Source of the DNA: JADJPO01 sp963724535
Lineage (GTDB): Bacteria; Actinomycetota; Actinomycetes; Actinomycetales; Kineosporiaceae
Direction: 5' to 3'
Length of the DNA: 64,000 bases
Assembly (NCBI GenBank): GCA_963724535.1
Contig: CAVRVD010000019.1
Span: forward strand, 62,001 to 126,000
In this document: piece by piece, positions 35,358 through 44,119 of the stretch
Layout of the letters: every line of letters begins with the position of its first letter
Position numbering within the stretch: the first letter of the stretch is position 1
The notes under the pieces: generated by a model
What the model saw: only the letters and a program-made list of their open reading frames with translations
Told to the model about the DNA's origin: nothing
Database searches by the model: none
Position numbers and translations under genes: made by a program

Positions 35358-36191
35358 ATGAGAGCGACACGTTCGGGCAACGTCGGCTACTACCTGGCCC
35401 AGCTGCTCCTCATCGCCGTGTTCGCGTTCCCGCTGGTGTGGGTGCTGTCCCTGTCGCTGAAGAGCGCCGAGGAGACGCTCCAGTCGCCGCCGAGCCTGCT
35501 GCCGCAGCAGTGGCTGTTCAGCAACTACACCGACGTCCTCGACACGACGCCGATCGGCCGGTATCTGCTGAACTCGATCGTCCTGGTGGCGCTCAGCGTG
35601 GCAGGCACGCTGCTGCTGGCGGTTCCGGTGGCGTACGCGCTATCGCGTTTCGTCTTCCCCAGCCGCCGGCCCTACACCCGTGGACTGCTTGCCGCGCAGC
35701 TGATCTCGCCGTTGATCATCGCCGTACCTGTGTACCGGCTCTTCGTGGCACTCGGCCTGGTGAACAACTACCTCGGCCTGGTGCTCGTCTACATCGCGAT
35801 CGTCGCGCCGTTCATCACCTGGTTCCTCAAGACCTTCATGGACACCATTCCCAAGGATCTGGACGAGGCAGCGGCGATCGACGGCTGCTCCCCGCTGCAG
35901 GGTCTGATCAAAGTGGTGCTTCCGACCGCTCGCCCCGGCATCGTCTCGGCGGGCATCCTGGCCTCGGTGACCTCCTGGTCGCAGTTCGCCATCCCGTTCA
36001 TCCTGCTCGACGACCGGGATCTGTACCCGGTCTCGGTCGGCGTGATCAACCTCCAGGCGACCAGCGGCGAGATCACCACCCAGTACCTCGCCGCTGGCAG
36101 CGTGATGGCCATCGCCCCGGTGCTGGTGATCTTCGTGCTGCTGCAGCGCCAGATCGTCGGTGCGTTGACCGCCGGGGCAGTGAAGGGCTGA
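35358..36191 (+). CDS. ABC sugar transporter permease (MalG-like)
   Basis: A 277-aa permease with six transmembrane helices. The EAA loop is LDEAAAIDGCSPLQGLIKVVLP; ITWFLKTFMDTIPKDL precedes it and VTSWSQFAIPFILLDDRDLYPVSVGV follows, as in MalG/UgpE subunits. ATG 35358 is preferred over the frame-internal upstream GTG because it starts just after the first permease's stop. It pairs with the preceding subunit to form the membrane channel. Confidence 0.93.
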   Translation: MRATRSGNVGYYLAQLLLIAVFAFPLVWVLSLSLKSAEETLQSPPSLLPQQWLFSNYTDVLDTTPIGRYLLNSIVLVALSVAGTLLLAVPVAYALSRFVFPSRRPYTRGLLAAQLISPLIIAVPVYRLFVALGLVNNYLGLVLVYIAIVAPFITWFLKTFMDTIPKDLDEAAAIDGCSPLQGLIKVVLPTARPGIVSAGILASVTSWSQFAIPFILLDDRDLYPVSVGVINLQATSGEITTQYLAAGSVMAIAPVLVIFVLLQRQIVGALTAGAVKG

Positions 36192-36199
36192 GGCCGCCG

Positions 36200-37300
36200 A
36201 TGGGGCTGCACATCGTCGTCGCGCCGGACTCCTTCAAGGGCTCGGTCGCGGCGACGCAGGTCGCCGAGGCGATCGCGCAGGGTTGGCGCGACCGACGTCC
36301 GGACGACGTGGTGACGGTGCGGCCGATGGCCGACGGCGGCGAGGGCACAGTCGACGCGATCGCGGCAGCCCATCCGGGCGCCCGCCGCCACGAGCTCGAG
36401 GTGCTCGGTCCGCACTCGCGGCCGGTCCGGGCGACTTGGGTGATGCTCGGTGACGGCACCGCGGTCACCGAGCTGGCCCAGGGCAGCGGGCTGCCGCTGA
36501 TGGACCGTCCGGACCCGCTGGGCGCCCACACGCACGGGCTCGGCGAGACGATCGCGGCCGCGCTGGACGAGGGTGCGCAGCGAATCCTGGTCGGGCTCGG
36601 CGGCTCGGCGAGCACCGACGCCGGCACCGGCTGCCTCACCGCGCTCGGAGCCCGGTTCCTCGATGCGGGCGGTCGGCCCCTGCCGCTCGGCGGCGGCGGG
36701 CTGGTCGACCTGGTCCGCGTCGAGCTCGCCGGCCTCCGGCCGGCTCCTGCCGGCGGCGTGGTCTGCCTCAGTGATGTGGTCTCGCCGCTGCTGGGACCGC
36801 AGGGGGCTGCGGCGACCTTCGGGCCGCAGAAGGGCGCGGACACCGCCGGAATCGACCTGCTGGAACGAGGTCTGGGACGCCTGGCTGACCACCTGGGGTA
36901 CCCCTGCGACCGGCCCGGCGACGGCGCGGCCGGTGGCACCGGCTACGGGCTGCGAGCGGCATGGGGCGCTTCGCTGCATCCGGGGGCGTCTGTCGTGGCC
37001 GACGTGACCGGGCTGGCGGAGACCCTGCAGGGCGCCGACCTGCTGATCGCCGGTGAGGGGCGGTTCGATGCCACGTCGATGTCGGGCAAGGTGGTGGGGT
37101 ACCTCGCCGAGCGCGCCCACACGGCCGGAGTGGGCCTGGCGATCGTCACCGGGCAGGCCGGCGCGCCACCGCCGCCCGGCTGCTCGGATCTGGTGACCTT
37201 GGTCGACCTGGCCGGCGGCCCGGACGGCGCCCTGGCCGAACCGGTGCGCTGGCTCCGAGCAGCGGGCGCCCAGCTGGCCGAGCGAGCGAACCTGAGGTGA
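36200..37300 (+). CDS. Glycerate kinase (GlxK/GarK type)
   Basis: A 366-aa kinase that phosphorylates D-glycerate with ATP. Family motifs: N-terminal IVVAPDSFKGSVAATQVAEAI, VRPMADGGEGTVDAI, LVGLGGSASTDAGTGCLTALGA, LLGPQGAAATFGPQKGA and the C-terminal AGEGRFDATSMSGKVVGYLA. It begins 8 bp after the permease stop. In this operon it would salvage the glycerate released by the GH38 enzyme into lower glycolysis. The GTGA overlap with the next gene shows translational coupling. Confidence 0.95.
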   Translation: MGLHIVVAPDSFKGSVAATQVAEAIAQGWRDRRPDDVVTVRPMADGGEGTVDAIAAAHPGARRHELEVLGPHSRPVRATWVMLGDGTAVTELAQGSGLPLMDRPDPLGAHTHGLGETIAAALDEGAQRILVGLGGSASTDAGTGCLTALGARFLDAGGRPLPLGGGGLVDLVRVELAGLRPAPAGGVVCLSDVVSPLLGPQGAAATFGPQKGADTAGIDLLERGLGRLADHLGYPCDRPGDGAAGGTGYGLRAAWGASLHPGASVVADVTGLAETLQGADLLIAGEGRFDATSMSGKVVGYLAERAHTAGVGLAIVTGQAGAPPPPGCSDLVTLVDLAGGPDGALAEPVRWLRAAGAQLAERANLR

Positions 37301-38577
37301 GTGGCGTGAGACTGTCCGTCCCAGCGGGCGCCGGTCTGCCGTGGCCGGCTCGCCCGTCGCACCGCCGGTGGCTCGACGCCGAATGCGACCGGCTCCTGGA
37401 CTTCGCCGAGGCCTCCCGCCATCCGCAGGGTGGGTTCGCCTGGCTGGACGACGCGGGCCGCCCCCTGCTCGACCGGCCGGTGGACACCTGGATCACCTGC
37501 CGGATGACGCACGTCTTCGCCTGTGCCCACCTGATGGGGCGTCCCGGCGCCGGCCCACTGGTCGACCACGGTGTCGCCGCGCTCACCGGGCCGTTGCGCG
37601 ACAGCGACAACGGAGGGTGGTACGCCGGCACCGGCGCGGACCAGCAGGACAAGCGGGCCTACGACCACGCGTTCGTCGTGCTGGCGGCCTCCAGTGCGGC
37701 GGCGGCCGAACGGCCTGGCGGCGCGGAGCTGCTCGCGGAGGCACTTCAGGTGATGGACACCCGGTTCTGGCGCGAGGACGAGTCGATGGTCGCCGATGTC
37801 TGGGACCGCACCTGGGCGCAGCTCGAGGACTACCGCGGGGTCAACGCGAACATGCACGCGGTGGAAGCCCTCCTCGCTGCCGCAGACGTCACCGGCGACC
37901 TGATGTGGCGCCGGCGCGCGACCCGGATCACCGAACGCGTCGTCGACGGCGTCGCCGCTGCCCACGGCTGGCGACTGCCTGAGCACTTCGACTCCGGCTG
38001 GAACGAGCGGCCCGACTACAACCGGGACACCCCCAACCACCCGTTCCGACCGTTCGGCGTGACCATCGGTCACCTCTTCGAGTGGGCCCGCCTGGCACTG
38101 CACGTGCGGGCGAGCCTGCCCGAAGGGTCGTCACCAGGCGCCTCAGAGCGGCTGTTGGACGGCGCCGTCCAGCTGTTCCGGGCCGGCGTCCGGGACGGGT
38201 GGGCGGTGGACGGCGCCGAGGGGTTCGTCTACACCACGGACTGGGACGGCACGCCGGTGGTGCGGGACCGGCTGCACTGGGTGGTCACCGAGGCGCTGGC
38301 AGCCGCTGCCGTGCTGCGCGCGGTGACCGGTGAGGCGCAGTACGAGCGGTGGTATCGCACCTGGTGGGACCACGCGCGCACGGTGTTCATCGACCGCGCG
38401 GCGGGCTCCTGGCACCACGAGGTGGACCCCGCCGGCCGGCCGGCGGCCACCGTCTGGCAGGGCAAGCCCGACGTCTACCACGCGTTCCAGACCACGCTGA
38501 TCCCCCAGCTGCCGCTGGCTCCGACGCTGGCGACCGCTCTACGCGGCATCGGCATGGGGTCGGCGGACCTCGACTGA
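37297..38577 (+). CDS. AGE-family sugar isomerase, YihS-like (probable mannose isomerase)
   Basis: A 426-aa (alpha/alpha)6-barrel protein of the N-acylglucosamine 2-epimerase superfamily. Catalytic histidines align with the YihS/mannose isomerase pattern: His187 in GVNANMHAVEALLAA, His259 in VTIGHLFEWARL and His395 in GKPDVYHAFQ; their spacing (72 and 136 residues) is close to that of YihS. Such enzymes convert mannose to fructose (or epimerise it to glucose). In this operon it would process the mannose half of mannosylglycerate. It starts at the GTG overlapping the glycerate kinase stop. Last clear gene of the operon. Confidence 0.87.
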   Translation: MSGVRLSVPAGAGLPWPARPSHRRWLDAECDRLLDFAEASRHPQGGFAWLDDAGRPLLDRPVDTWITCRMTHVFACAHLMGRPGAGPLVDHGVAALTGPLRDSDNGGWYAGTGADQQDKRAYDHAFVVLAASSAAAAERPGGAELLAEALQVMDTRFWREDESMVADVWDRTWAQLEDYRGVNANMHAVEALLAAADVTGDLMWRRRATRITERVVDGVAAAHGWRLPEHFDSGWNERPDYNRDTPNHPFRPFGVTIGHLFEWARLALHVRASLPEGSSPGASERLLDGAVQLFRAGVRDGWAVDGAEGFVYTTDWDGTPVVRDRLHWVVTEALAAAAVLRAVTGEAQYERWYRTWWDHARTVFIDRAAGSWHHEVDPAGRPAATVWQGKPDVYHAFQTTLIPQLPLAPTLATALRGIGMGSADLD

Positions 38578-38637
38578 TAGCCGAAGCCCGGCACCGGTGC
38601 GAGGCATCACGACACCAGCCCGGGGAGACTGACGGTC

Positions 38638-39480
38638 ATGCTCAACATTCAGGATCGCCTCGTCGGCGGACTGCGGACCGCTGTTCACGACGGCCGCGCC
38701 GACGGTGGCGATGAGGCCGTTGTCTTCGTCCATGGCAACCCCGGCCCGATGGACGACTACGAACCCATCATCGAGCAGGTTGACGCCTTCGCCCGCACGG
38801 TGGCGTTGGACCTTCCCGGCTACGGGCGTTCCGAGCGGCCGAGCCGGTTCGACTTCAGCGTGGGCGGCTATGCGCGGTTCCTGGGGCTGGCGCTCGATGC
38901 GCTGGCTGTCCGCCGCGCGCACCTGGTGTTGCACGACTTCGGTGGGCCCTTCGGCCTGCAGTGGGGGGTCGACCATCCCCAAGCCGTGGCCAGCGTGACA
39001 TTGATCAACACAGGCGTGATGCCCGGCTACCGTTGGCACAAGTTCGCGCGGATCTGGCAGACGCCCGTGCTCGGGGAGTTGTTCCAGTCGGTCACGAACC
39101 GCCGCATGATGGAGCTGGCGCTCAATCGGGACAACCCCCGCCCGTTGCCCCCGGAGTTCGTGACCAGGATCCACAGCTACGCCGACCGGGGGAACAGACA
39201 AGCCGTCCTCAAGCTGTACCGGGCGACGCGGCACCCAGGAGGATCGGGCGGGCTCATCTCCGCACTGCACGCACGTGATCTGCCGGCTTGTGTCGTGTGG
39301 GGAGCGGAGGATGCGTATGTGCCCGTGGCGATGGCTCCGCGCCAACGCCAGGCCTTTCCCCGCGCCGAGATACATGTCTTGCCCGGCCTCGGACATTGGC
39401 CCTTCGTTGACGACCCGCAGCAGGTCAACTCTTACGTGGTGCCCTTCCTCAGGAGACAGCTCGGCACGGGTGAGGGTTGA
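38638..39480 (+). CDS. Alpha/beta-hydrolase with Asp nucleophile (haloalkane dehalogenase / epoxide hydrolase type)
   Basis: A 280-aa protein. The oxyanion motif is HGNPG (32-36), the strand-turn DLPGYGRSERP follows, and the nucleophile elbow is LHDFGGPFG with Asp100, as in dehalogenases and epoxide hydrolases rather than Ser esterases. The acid is in WGAEDAYVP and the catalytic His in GLGHWPFVDDP. Dehalogenases usually have Trp after the nucleophile to hold halide; here it is Phe101, so activity is uncertain. It lies 60 bp after the isomerase gene with GC content a little lower than its neighbours. It may be separately transcribed. Confidence 0.8.
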   Translation: MLNIQDRLVGGLRTAVHDGRADGGDEAVVFVHGNPGPMDDYEPIIEQVDAFARTVALDLPGYGRSERPSRFDFSVGGYARFLGLALDALAVRRAHLVLHDFGGPFGLQWGVDHPQAVASVTLINTGVMPGYRWHKFARIWQTPVLGELFQSVTNRRMMELALNRDNPRPLPPEFVTRIHSYADRGNRQAVLKLYRATRHPGGSGGLISALHARDLPACVVWGAEDAYVPVAMAPRQRQAFPRAEIHVLPGLGHWPFVDDPQQVNSYVVPFLRRQLGTGEG

Positions 39481-39542
39481 GGCCGTCGCCGAGTCGCCGG
39501 CCGCGGTCGTGACGTTGCGCCACCACAATGGGGGAATCGGGA

Positions 39543-40031
39543 TCAGGTCTGGGTCAGATCCAGGTGCAGACGCGGGCCGGCACCCAGCTCGGTGGCGACT
39601 CTCTCGGCTTCGACGAAGCCGACGGCCCGATAGAAGGCCAACGCGTGCGGATTGCCAGTGACCGACAGCCGTCGGTGACCGGCCGCGCGAGCGGTCCTGA
39701 CACTGTCGAGGACCAGCTGCCGGGCGACACCCCGGCGGCGCCAGCCCGGTTCGACGAAGAGATCCTCGAGCTCGGCGTCGCCGTCCCGGTCCACGGCCAC
39801 GGTGACGAACCCCAGGATCCGGCCCTGTCCCTCCGGGCCGGCTACCGCGACTCGGGTCCGGCCCTCGGTGATCCCCTCGCCGGCGAAGACGAGGAACTCG
39901 GGACGAGTCAGCAACATCACCGCGTCACCGGCGTTGGACAACGCCGCAGTCCGGTAGACCTGCTGGACCGCGGGCAGGTCCGCGGCGACCGCCGTACGGA
40001 CAACCGGACCGGGCGCGGCACGATCCCTCAT
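39543..40031 (-). CDS. GNAT-family N-acetyltransferase
   Basis: A 162-aa single-domain acetyltransferase. The acetyl-CoA pyrophosphate-binding motif is LFVEPGWRRRGVARQLVLDSV, preceded by the strand LGFVTVAVDRDGDAELEDL and followed by LSVTGNPHALAFYRAVGFV, the usual C-terminal motif B. The substrate is unknown. It converges on the alpha/beta-hydrolase gene. Confidence 0.88.
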   Translation of the reverse strand: MRDRAAPGPVVRTAVAADLPAVQQVYRTAALSNAGDAVMLLTRPEFLVFAGEGITEGRTRVAVAGPEGQGRILGFVTVAVDRDGDAELEDLFVEPGWRRRGVARQLVLDSVRTARAAGHRRLSVTGNPHALAFYRAVGFVEAERVATELGAGPRLHLDLTQT

Positions 40032-40133
40032 CCGCGCAGTCCAACATCGCGGTTCGCGGCCGTCAACGGCCCGGCGCGGCGCGGATGACCTTCGCCTCTG
40101 GCGGCACCGGCCCCACCGCGCTGTGCTGGAGGC

Positions 40134-40943
40134 ATGGCCGGGATCGCTTCCCCTCGGAGTCGGCGGCCGGTGACGGCCCCATTGTTCGCGCTCGTCCTAG
40201 CGATCGCCACCCTGACCGTGGGCTGCGGGGGGGACCAAGCAGATCCCAACACCACCCCCACGAGCAGCGCCGCGACGTCGGGGGCGACGACCGAGCCACC
40301 GACCACCGCGTCCGCGACCCCTCCGTCGGCCACCGCACCGTCCGCGACATCGCCGACCGCCCTCCCCGGACAGGAGATCTTCTCCTACGCCGACGCCGGA
40401 GACGTGCTGGCGGTGATGGGTGTCGCCTACGACGACGTGCTGAACGTCAGGGCCTCTCCGGGCACGAACGCCCCCGTCGTGGCCGAGCTGGCACCGACGG
40501 CGGACGACGCGGTGGCGACCGGCCGGGCCCGGTTGCTGCCCGGCTCGATCTGGTACGAGGTCACGGTCGGGTCGGTGACCGGCTGGGCGAGGTCGTCCTA
40601 CCTCGGCTTCATCGCAGCCACGGACGACGCCACCGCCGAGTTCCTGCGCAGCTCTGCGCCGCCGCGCGCGGAGACCATGCGGGATCTCGGCGAGCTCGTC
40701 GCCAAGGGGTTCGCCCCCGCCGACCCCGAGCCGGGCCTGCGGATCGTCCAGTCGACACCGGCGTCGGTGGGCGATCTGGGCGAGATCAGCTACGACGTCA
40801 TCGGCATCGCCGACGACTCGACCGCCGGCTACCGGCTGCACCTGTTCGCCACGCCCGACGGCGGCGGCGAGGGGTTCGTCCTCCGCTCGATCGAACGCAC
40901 CACCTTCTGCTGGCGCGGAACCACCGGCGAACTCTGCGTCTGA
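40134..40943 (+). CDS. Lipoprotein with bacterial SH3-like domain
   Basis: A 269-aa exported protein. The hydrophobic signal LFALVLAIATLTVGC ends in a lipobox Cys. A Thr/Ser/Ala/Pro-rich spacer (about 35-75) follows, then an SH3b domain with YDDVLNVRASPGTNAPVVAEL and a WYEVTVGSVTGWARSSYLGF ending. The C-terminal 90 residues are uncharacterised. SH3b domains bind peptidoglycan or other ligands in the envelope. The ATG at 40134 gives a long n-region; a GTG about 36 bp downstream (MTAPLFALV) is also possible. Confidence 0.75.
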   Translation: MAGIASPRSRRPVTAPLFALVLAIATLTVGCGGDQADPNTTPTSSAATSGATTEPPTTASATPPSATAPSATSPTALPGQEIFSYADAGDVLAVMGVAYDDVLNVRASPGTNAPVVAELAPTADDAVATGRARLLPGSIWYEVTVGSVTGWARSSYLGFIAATDDATAEFLRSSAPPRAETMRDLGELVAKGFAPADPEPGLRIVQSTPASVGDLGEISYDVIGIADDSTAGYRLHLFATPDGGGEGFVLRSIERTTFCWRGTTGELCV

Positions 40944-41027
40944 GCGCGTCCATGCTCCCCGGGCCTGGCGTGGGTGGTCCCGACACGAGCAGGATGGGCG
41001 ACCAGGGACGAGGACCTGGGGGCGGGC

Positions 41028-41978
41028 ATGGAGAAGATCGAGCTGGACGGTCCGGCCACGGTGCAGAACGCCACGAGGCACGTGGTCAGTGACAGCGCCC
41101 GACCGACCGACGAACTGATCGTCCCACCGCTGGAGAAGCCTCCCGGTATCGACACCAGCGGGTTCTTCAACCCAGGTGATCCGCTGCGCCCCTACGCCGT
41201 CCGGCTGGTGCAGCAGATCACCTCCGGACTCGAGCAGTTCCAGCTCGAGGAACCGATCGGCTACTGGGATGCCCACGTCGGCGGGATCATCGTGCCGGCG
41301 AACCTGGCGCACTTCCGGACCGACCTCACCTCGGTCCCGTCCTGGTTCACCTGGCTCGTCCCGCGGACCGGCGTACACCTGCCGGCCGCCCTCATCCACG
41401 ACGGGCTCATCCTCGCCCCGGACGAGCCGCAGACCTACATCGCCTCCCAGGTCATCGACCGCGAGACGGCCGACCGGATCTTCCGCGACGGCATGCGCGA
41501 CCTCGACACGACGCCGCTGCGCCGCTGGCTGATCTGGTCGGCCGTCGCCACCGCGTCGATGCTGACCGGACCGCTGCGTCGTACCTGGCGGGGCTGGCTC
41601 GCGGTCGCGGCCACGGCCGCCGTCGTCCTGGTGCTCGGCACCCTGGCCACGATCGACCTGCTCGACCTGCGCGACACCCTGCCCTGGATGGGTGACCGAC
41701 CGGCTTGGCTGGAGCTTCTCTACGGCGCGATCGGTGCCCTGGTCATCCCGCCCCTGGTCTCCCCGCTGTGGGGAAAGCGCTGGCAGGCAGGTGCCATCGG
41801 CGGGGTCGCCGCCGCCTTCCTGCTCCACGTGACCCTGGCGATCCTGTTCGTGACCAGCCTGTTCAGCACCGCGGAGGCGGCGATCCAGGGCCAGACCCGG
41901 ACGGCGCTGGGCTGGCTGGCGGCGGCGGTCGGCCTGGTCGCGGCGGTGCTGCTCATCGGGGCCTGGGCCGCGGCCTGA
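41028..41978 (+). CDS. DUF1353 domain fused to four-helix membrane region
   Basis: A 316-aa protein. Residues about 70-160 carry the DUF1353 signature: ANLAHFRTDLTSVPSWFTWLVP, then GVHLPAALIHDGLI and an ADRIFRDGMRDL helix. DUF1353 is often found in phage-derived or peptidase-like proteins and its function is not established. The C-terminal 140 residues contain four hydrophobic helices. ATG 41028 follows a GGGGGCGGG stretch; an in-frame GTG at 40974 would add 18 residues. It lies 84 bp after the SH3 lipoprotein gene, perhaps in one transcript. Confidence 0.72.
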   Translation: MEKIELDGPATVQNATRHVVSDSARPTDELIVPPLEKPPGIDTSGFFNPGDPLRPYAVRLVQQITSGLEQFQLEEPIGYWDAHVGGIIVPANLAHFRTDLTSVPSWFTWLVPRTGVHLPAALIHDGLILAPDEPQTYIASQVIDRETADRIFRDGMRDLDTTPLRRWLIWSAVATASMLTGPLRRTWRGWLAVAATAAVVLVLGTLATIDLLDLRDTLPWMGDRPAWLELLYGAIGALVIPPLVSPLWGKRWQAGAIGGVAAAFLLHVTLAILFVTSLFSTAEAAIQGQTRTALGWLAAAVGLVAAVLLIGAWAAA

Positions 41979-42104
41979 CCAGTCAGTCGGGCAAACCGGA
42001 CCGGAGCCGCGGAGGGGCGGCGGCCATGGGCGCGGGGTCCACGGTCCGCCCCCTGCTCACCGGGTGTCCGTCGTGGTGACCCTTACCGATCACGTGACGG
42101 TCCT

Positions 42105-42881
42105 TCAGTGCGGAGGCAGGACGACCCCGAACCCGGCCACGGCGAGCTTGAGCAGCACGTTCCCAGGGGCGAGCAGGTCGGCGACCCGGGCGGTGCTGAG
42201 GATCTCCAGCTCATGAAGGCGCTGCTCGTAGGCGGACACGCCGTCCAGACGGGCCTGATGGAGCAGGTCGGTGTTGTGCCAGACCTTCTGGCGCGCCTCT
42301 CGCAGAAACCGCCGGCTCGCTGCGCGGTTGAGCGGTTGGAGCAGGCGGTCGGTCACCGAGCGTCCCGGCATCGAGTGTGCCCGGAAGGCGTCCTTGAGCG
42401 CTGCGTCCTCGGCTGCGACCCGGGAGGCCAGGACGGCGTCGATGCGTTCGTGGTCGCGCCTGCGCCTGGCCATGACCAGGGGCCGGGCGAAGTCCTCGAC
42501 CGGGATGACGGCGATCAACGCCTGCGGCAGGTCGTAGTTCACGTGGGCGTTGATCCCGAGGAGAACGTGTTGTAGCGGATGCAGCCGCTCGGGCGCGCTG
42601 AACGCCGTCCGCCATGGTCGCGGAGCCGCCTGCGGGTCGGCGTCGAAGGCGTCCATCGCGTCGAGGTAGAGGTCGGCGAAGACGGCGTCCCACCGGTCCA
42701 CCCAGACGGGGTCCTCGAAGCCCGCCTCGGCGATCGCGTGCCCGACCGCGGCGGTGGTCCGGGAGTAGGTCGCCAGGAAGAACCGACGCGGATCACCGGC
42801 CTCCTCCAGCCCCTCGAGCAGGGCGGACATCCTGACCAGCACGCCCTCGAGGCCACCGCTGCCCGGTCCGGCACCTGGCAT
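42105..42881 (-). CDS. DUF5995 family protein
   Basis: A 258-aa protein matching the DUF5995 pattern common in actinobacteria: RRFFLATYSRTTAAVGHAI, VDRWDAVFADLYLDAMDA, LHPLQHVLLGINAHVNYDLPQAL and, near the C-terminus, ARQKVWHNTDLLHQARLDG. Repeated conserved His and Asp residues suggest a metal-binding helical protein, but no activity is known. It is convergent with the DUF1353 gene and divergent from the next gene. Confidence 0.82.
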   Translation of the reverse strand: MPGAGPGSGGLEGVLVRMSALLEGLEEAGDPRRFFLATYSRTTAAVGHAIAEAGFEDPVWVDRWDAVFADLYLDAMDAFDADPQAAPRPWRTAFSAPERLHPLQHVLLGINAHVNYDLPQALIAVIPVEDFARPLVMARRRRDHERIDAVLASRVAAEDAALKDAFRAHSMPGRSVTDRLLQPLNRAASRRFLREARQKVWHNTDLLHQARLDGVSAYEQRLHELEILSTARVADLLAPGNVLLKLAVAGFGVVLPPH

Positions 42882-42999
42882 GTTCGCCTCCCCTCCGCCT
42901 GGGGTCGTGCACCGCCAACCCCTGGTGCCGGCGACACGATGGTCCGATGATGCCAGCAGTCGCGCCGTCGCAGCGGACGGCGAGGGAGGCGATGGGCCA

Positions 43000-43626
43000 G
43001 TGGCCAGGACAGGCGACCCGTGGGACTTCGACCCGGTCAGACTGGCCGCCCACGAGTGTGACGCGTGGGTCGGCTACTACCGGCAGGACTGGCGCCTGGT
43101 GCTGACCGCGGCGGTGGGCATGGTTCGCACCGGCTTCGGCATGTCCTGGCCCAGAACGCTGCTCGGCGCCTGGTATGTGCTCCGGGCGAACCAGGTCTGG
43201 GCCCCCTACCCGGACAACGACCCGGACGCCGCACGCCGGCTGATGGCACGGTTCTACGCGCTCGTCGATCGCGTTCACCACCTGCGCCTCGACCCGGTGG
43301 AGGCGGCTCGGCGGGAGGTGACCTGGTGGCACGAGCACCGGGTGCTGCAGCGCGAGCGCACCGACGATGACGAGACCGCTCTGGTGGCGGCGCTGGCCCA
43401 CGTGTATGCCTACGTGTACGACCGCCCGGAGGACTCGGTCCGGACGGCCGCCCGGCACCGGGCACTGGCGATGCGGATCTCCGACGCCTGGGTGGCCGAC
43501 GGATGTGACCCCGACGACGGGCGCGTGCGTGCAGAGCGCGCCGAGCTGGTTGCCTCCTACTCCGCGTTGCTGGACGCGGTCACGGTAGGCGACGGATGGA
43601 GCGGGCGAGGGGAGCCGCCGACGTAG
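43000..43626 (+). CDS. Conserved actinobacterial protein of unknown function
   Basis: A 208-aa soluble protein that I recognise only as a recurring actinobacterial family. It starts DPWDFDPVRLAAHECDAWVGYY and includes GMVRTGFGMSWPRTLLGAWY, APYPDNDPDAARRLMARFY and AAREVTWW-like helices rich in His and Trp. The start at GTG 43000 is chosen because GAGGGAGG lies 10 bp upstream; the longer frame from 42880 shows no family-like sequence before this point. It may be functionally linked to the small membrane protein at 43889. Confidence 0.75.
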   Translation: MARTGDPWDFDPVRLAAHECDAWVGYYRQDWRLVLTAAVGMVRTGFGMSWPRTLLGAWYVLRANQVWAPYPDNDPDAARRLMARFYALVDRVHHLRLDPVEAARREVTWWHEHRVLQRERTDDDETALVAALAHVYAYVYDRPEDSVRTAARHRALAMRISDAWVADGCDPDDGRVRAERAELVASYSALLDAVTVGDGWSGRGEPPT

Positions 43627-43634
43627 CTGGAGCC

Positions 43635-43892
43635 AGACCGGAGTCATTCCGTGCAACAGTTCTCACCATCGACTCTTCCACCGGATCATCGGGTGACGTC
43701 GGGAGCTGGCCGACGATCGGCGTCCTCGGTGTGCTCCGCGCTCGGTATGAGGACCTTGGCGCCTTGATCGCTTCCGGTCCTGGCGATGCGCTGGAGGCGA
43801 GGGCGAGGTACGTCATGGCTTCCACCAGGCAACAGGATCTTCTTCGGCAGACAACCACCTCCCCGCACCGCCGGGATGAGAGGTCGAGATGA
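43635..43892 (+). CDS. Small hypothetical protein (doubtful)
   Basis: An 85-residue frame in a locally lower-GC stretch. It contains SWPTIGVLGVLRARYEDLGAL and ends in an ATGA overlap with the next gene, which mildly favours translation. No RBS and no recognisable domain; it may be the degraded end of something larger. A minus-strand frame covers the same bases. Confidence 0.3.
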   Translation, partial: RPESFRATVLTIDSSTGSSGDVGSWPTIGVLGVLRARYEDLGALIASGPGDALEARARYVMASTRQQDLLRQTTTSPHRRDERSR

Positions 43893-44104
43893 GCGACATG
43901 ACTGACCCACCGAGTCGTCAGCGAGGCGTGAGCCAGGCCAGCTCGGGCGGCGGCAACGCCGTCTACGGCTTGGGCCTCATCGGCGCGCTGGTGTACTACT
44001 TCCAGAGCGCTGACGGATTCGCCGAGTACGTCGTGGGTTTTCTGAAGGCCCTGGTGTGGCCCGCCTTCCTGGTCTACGAGGCGTTCCGCGGTCTGGCGGG
44101 CTGA
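43889..44104 (+). CDS. Small conserved membrane protein
   Basis: A 71-aa protein. A Gly/Ser-rich N-terminus is followed by two hydrophobic segments, AVYGLGLIGALVYYFQSA and FLKALVWPAFLVYEAFRGL. This pattern occurs in many actinobacteria as a small protein of unknown function. GAGAGG sits 5 bp before ATG 43889. Confidence 0.72.
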   Translation: MSDMTDPPSRQRGVSQASSGGGNAVYGLGLIGALVYYFQSADGFAEYVVGFLKALVWPAFLVYEAFRGLAG

Positions 44105-44119
44105 AGCAGCCGTCGGTGG

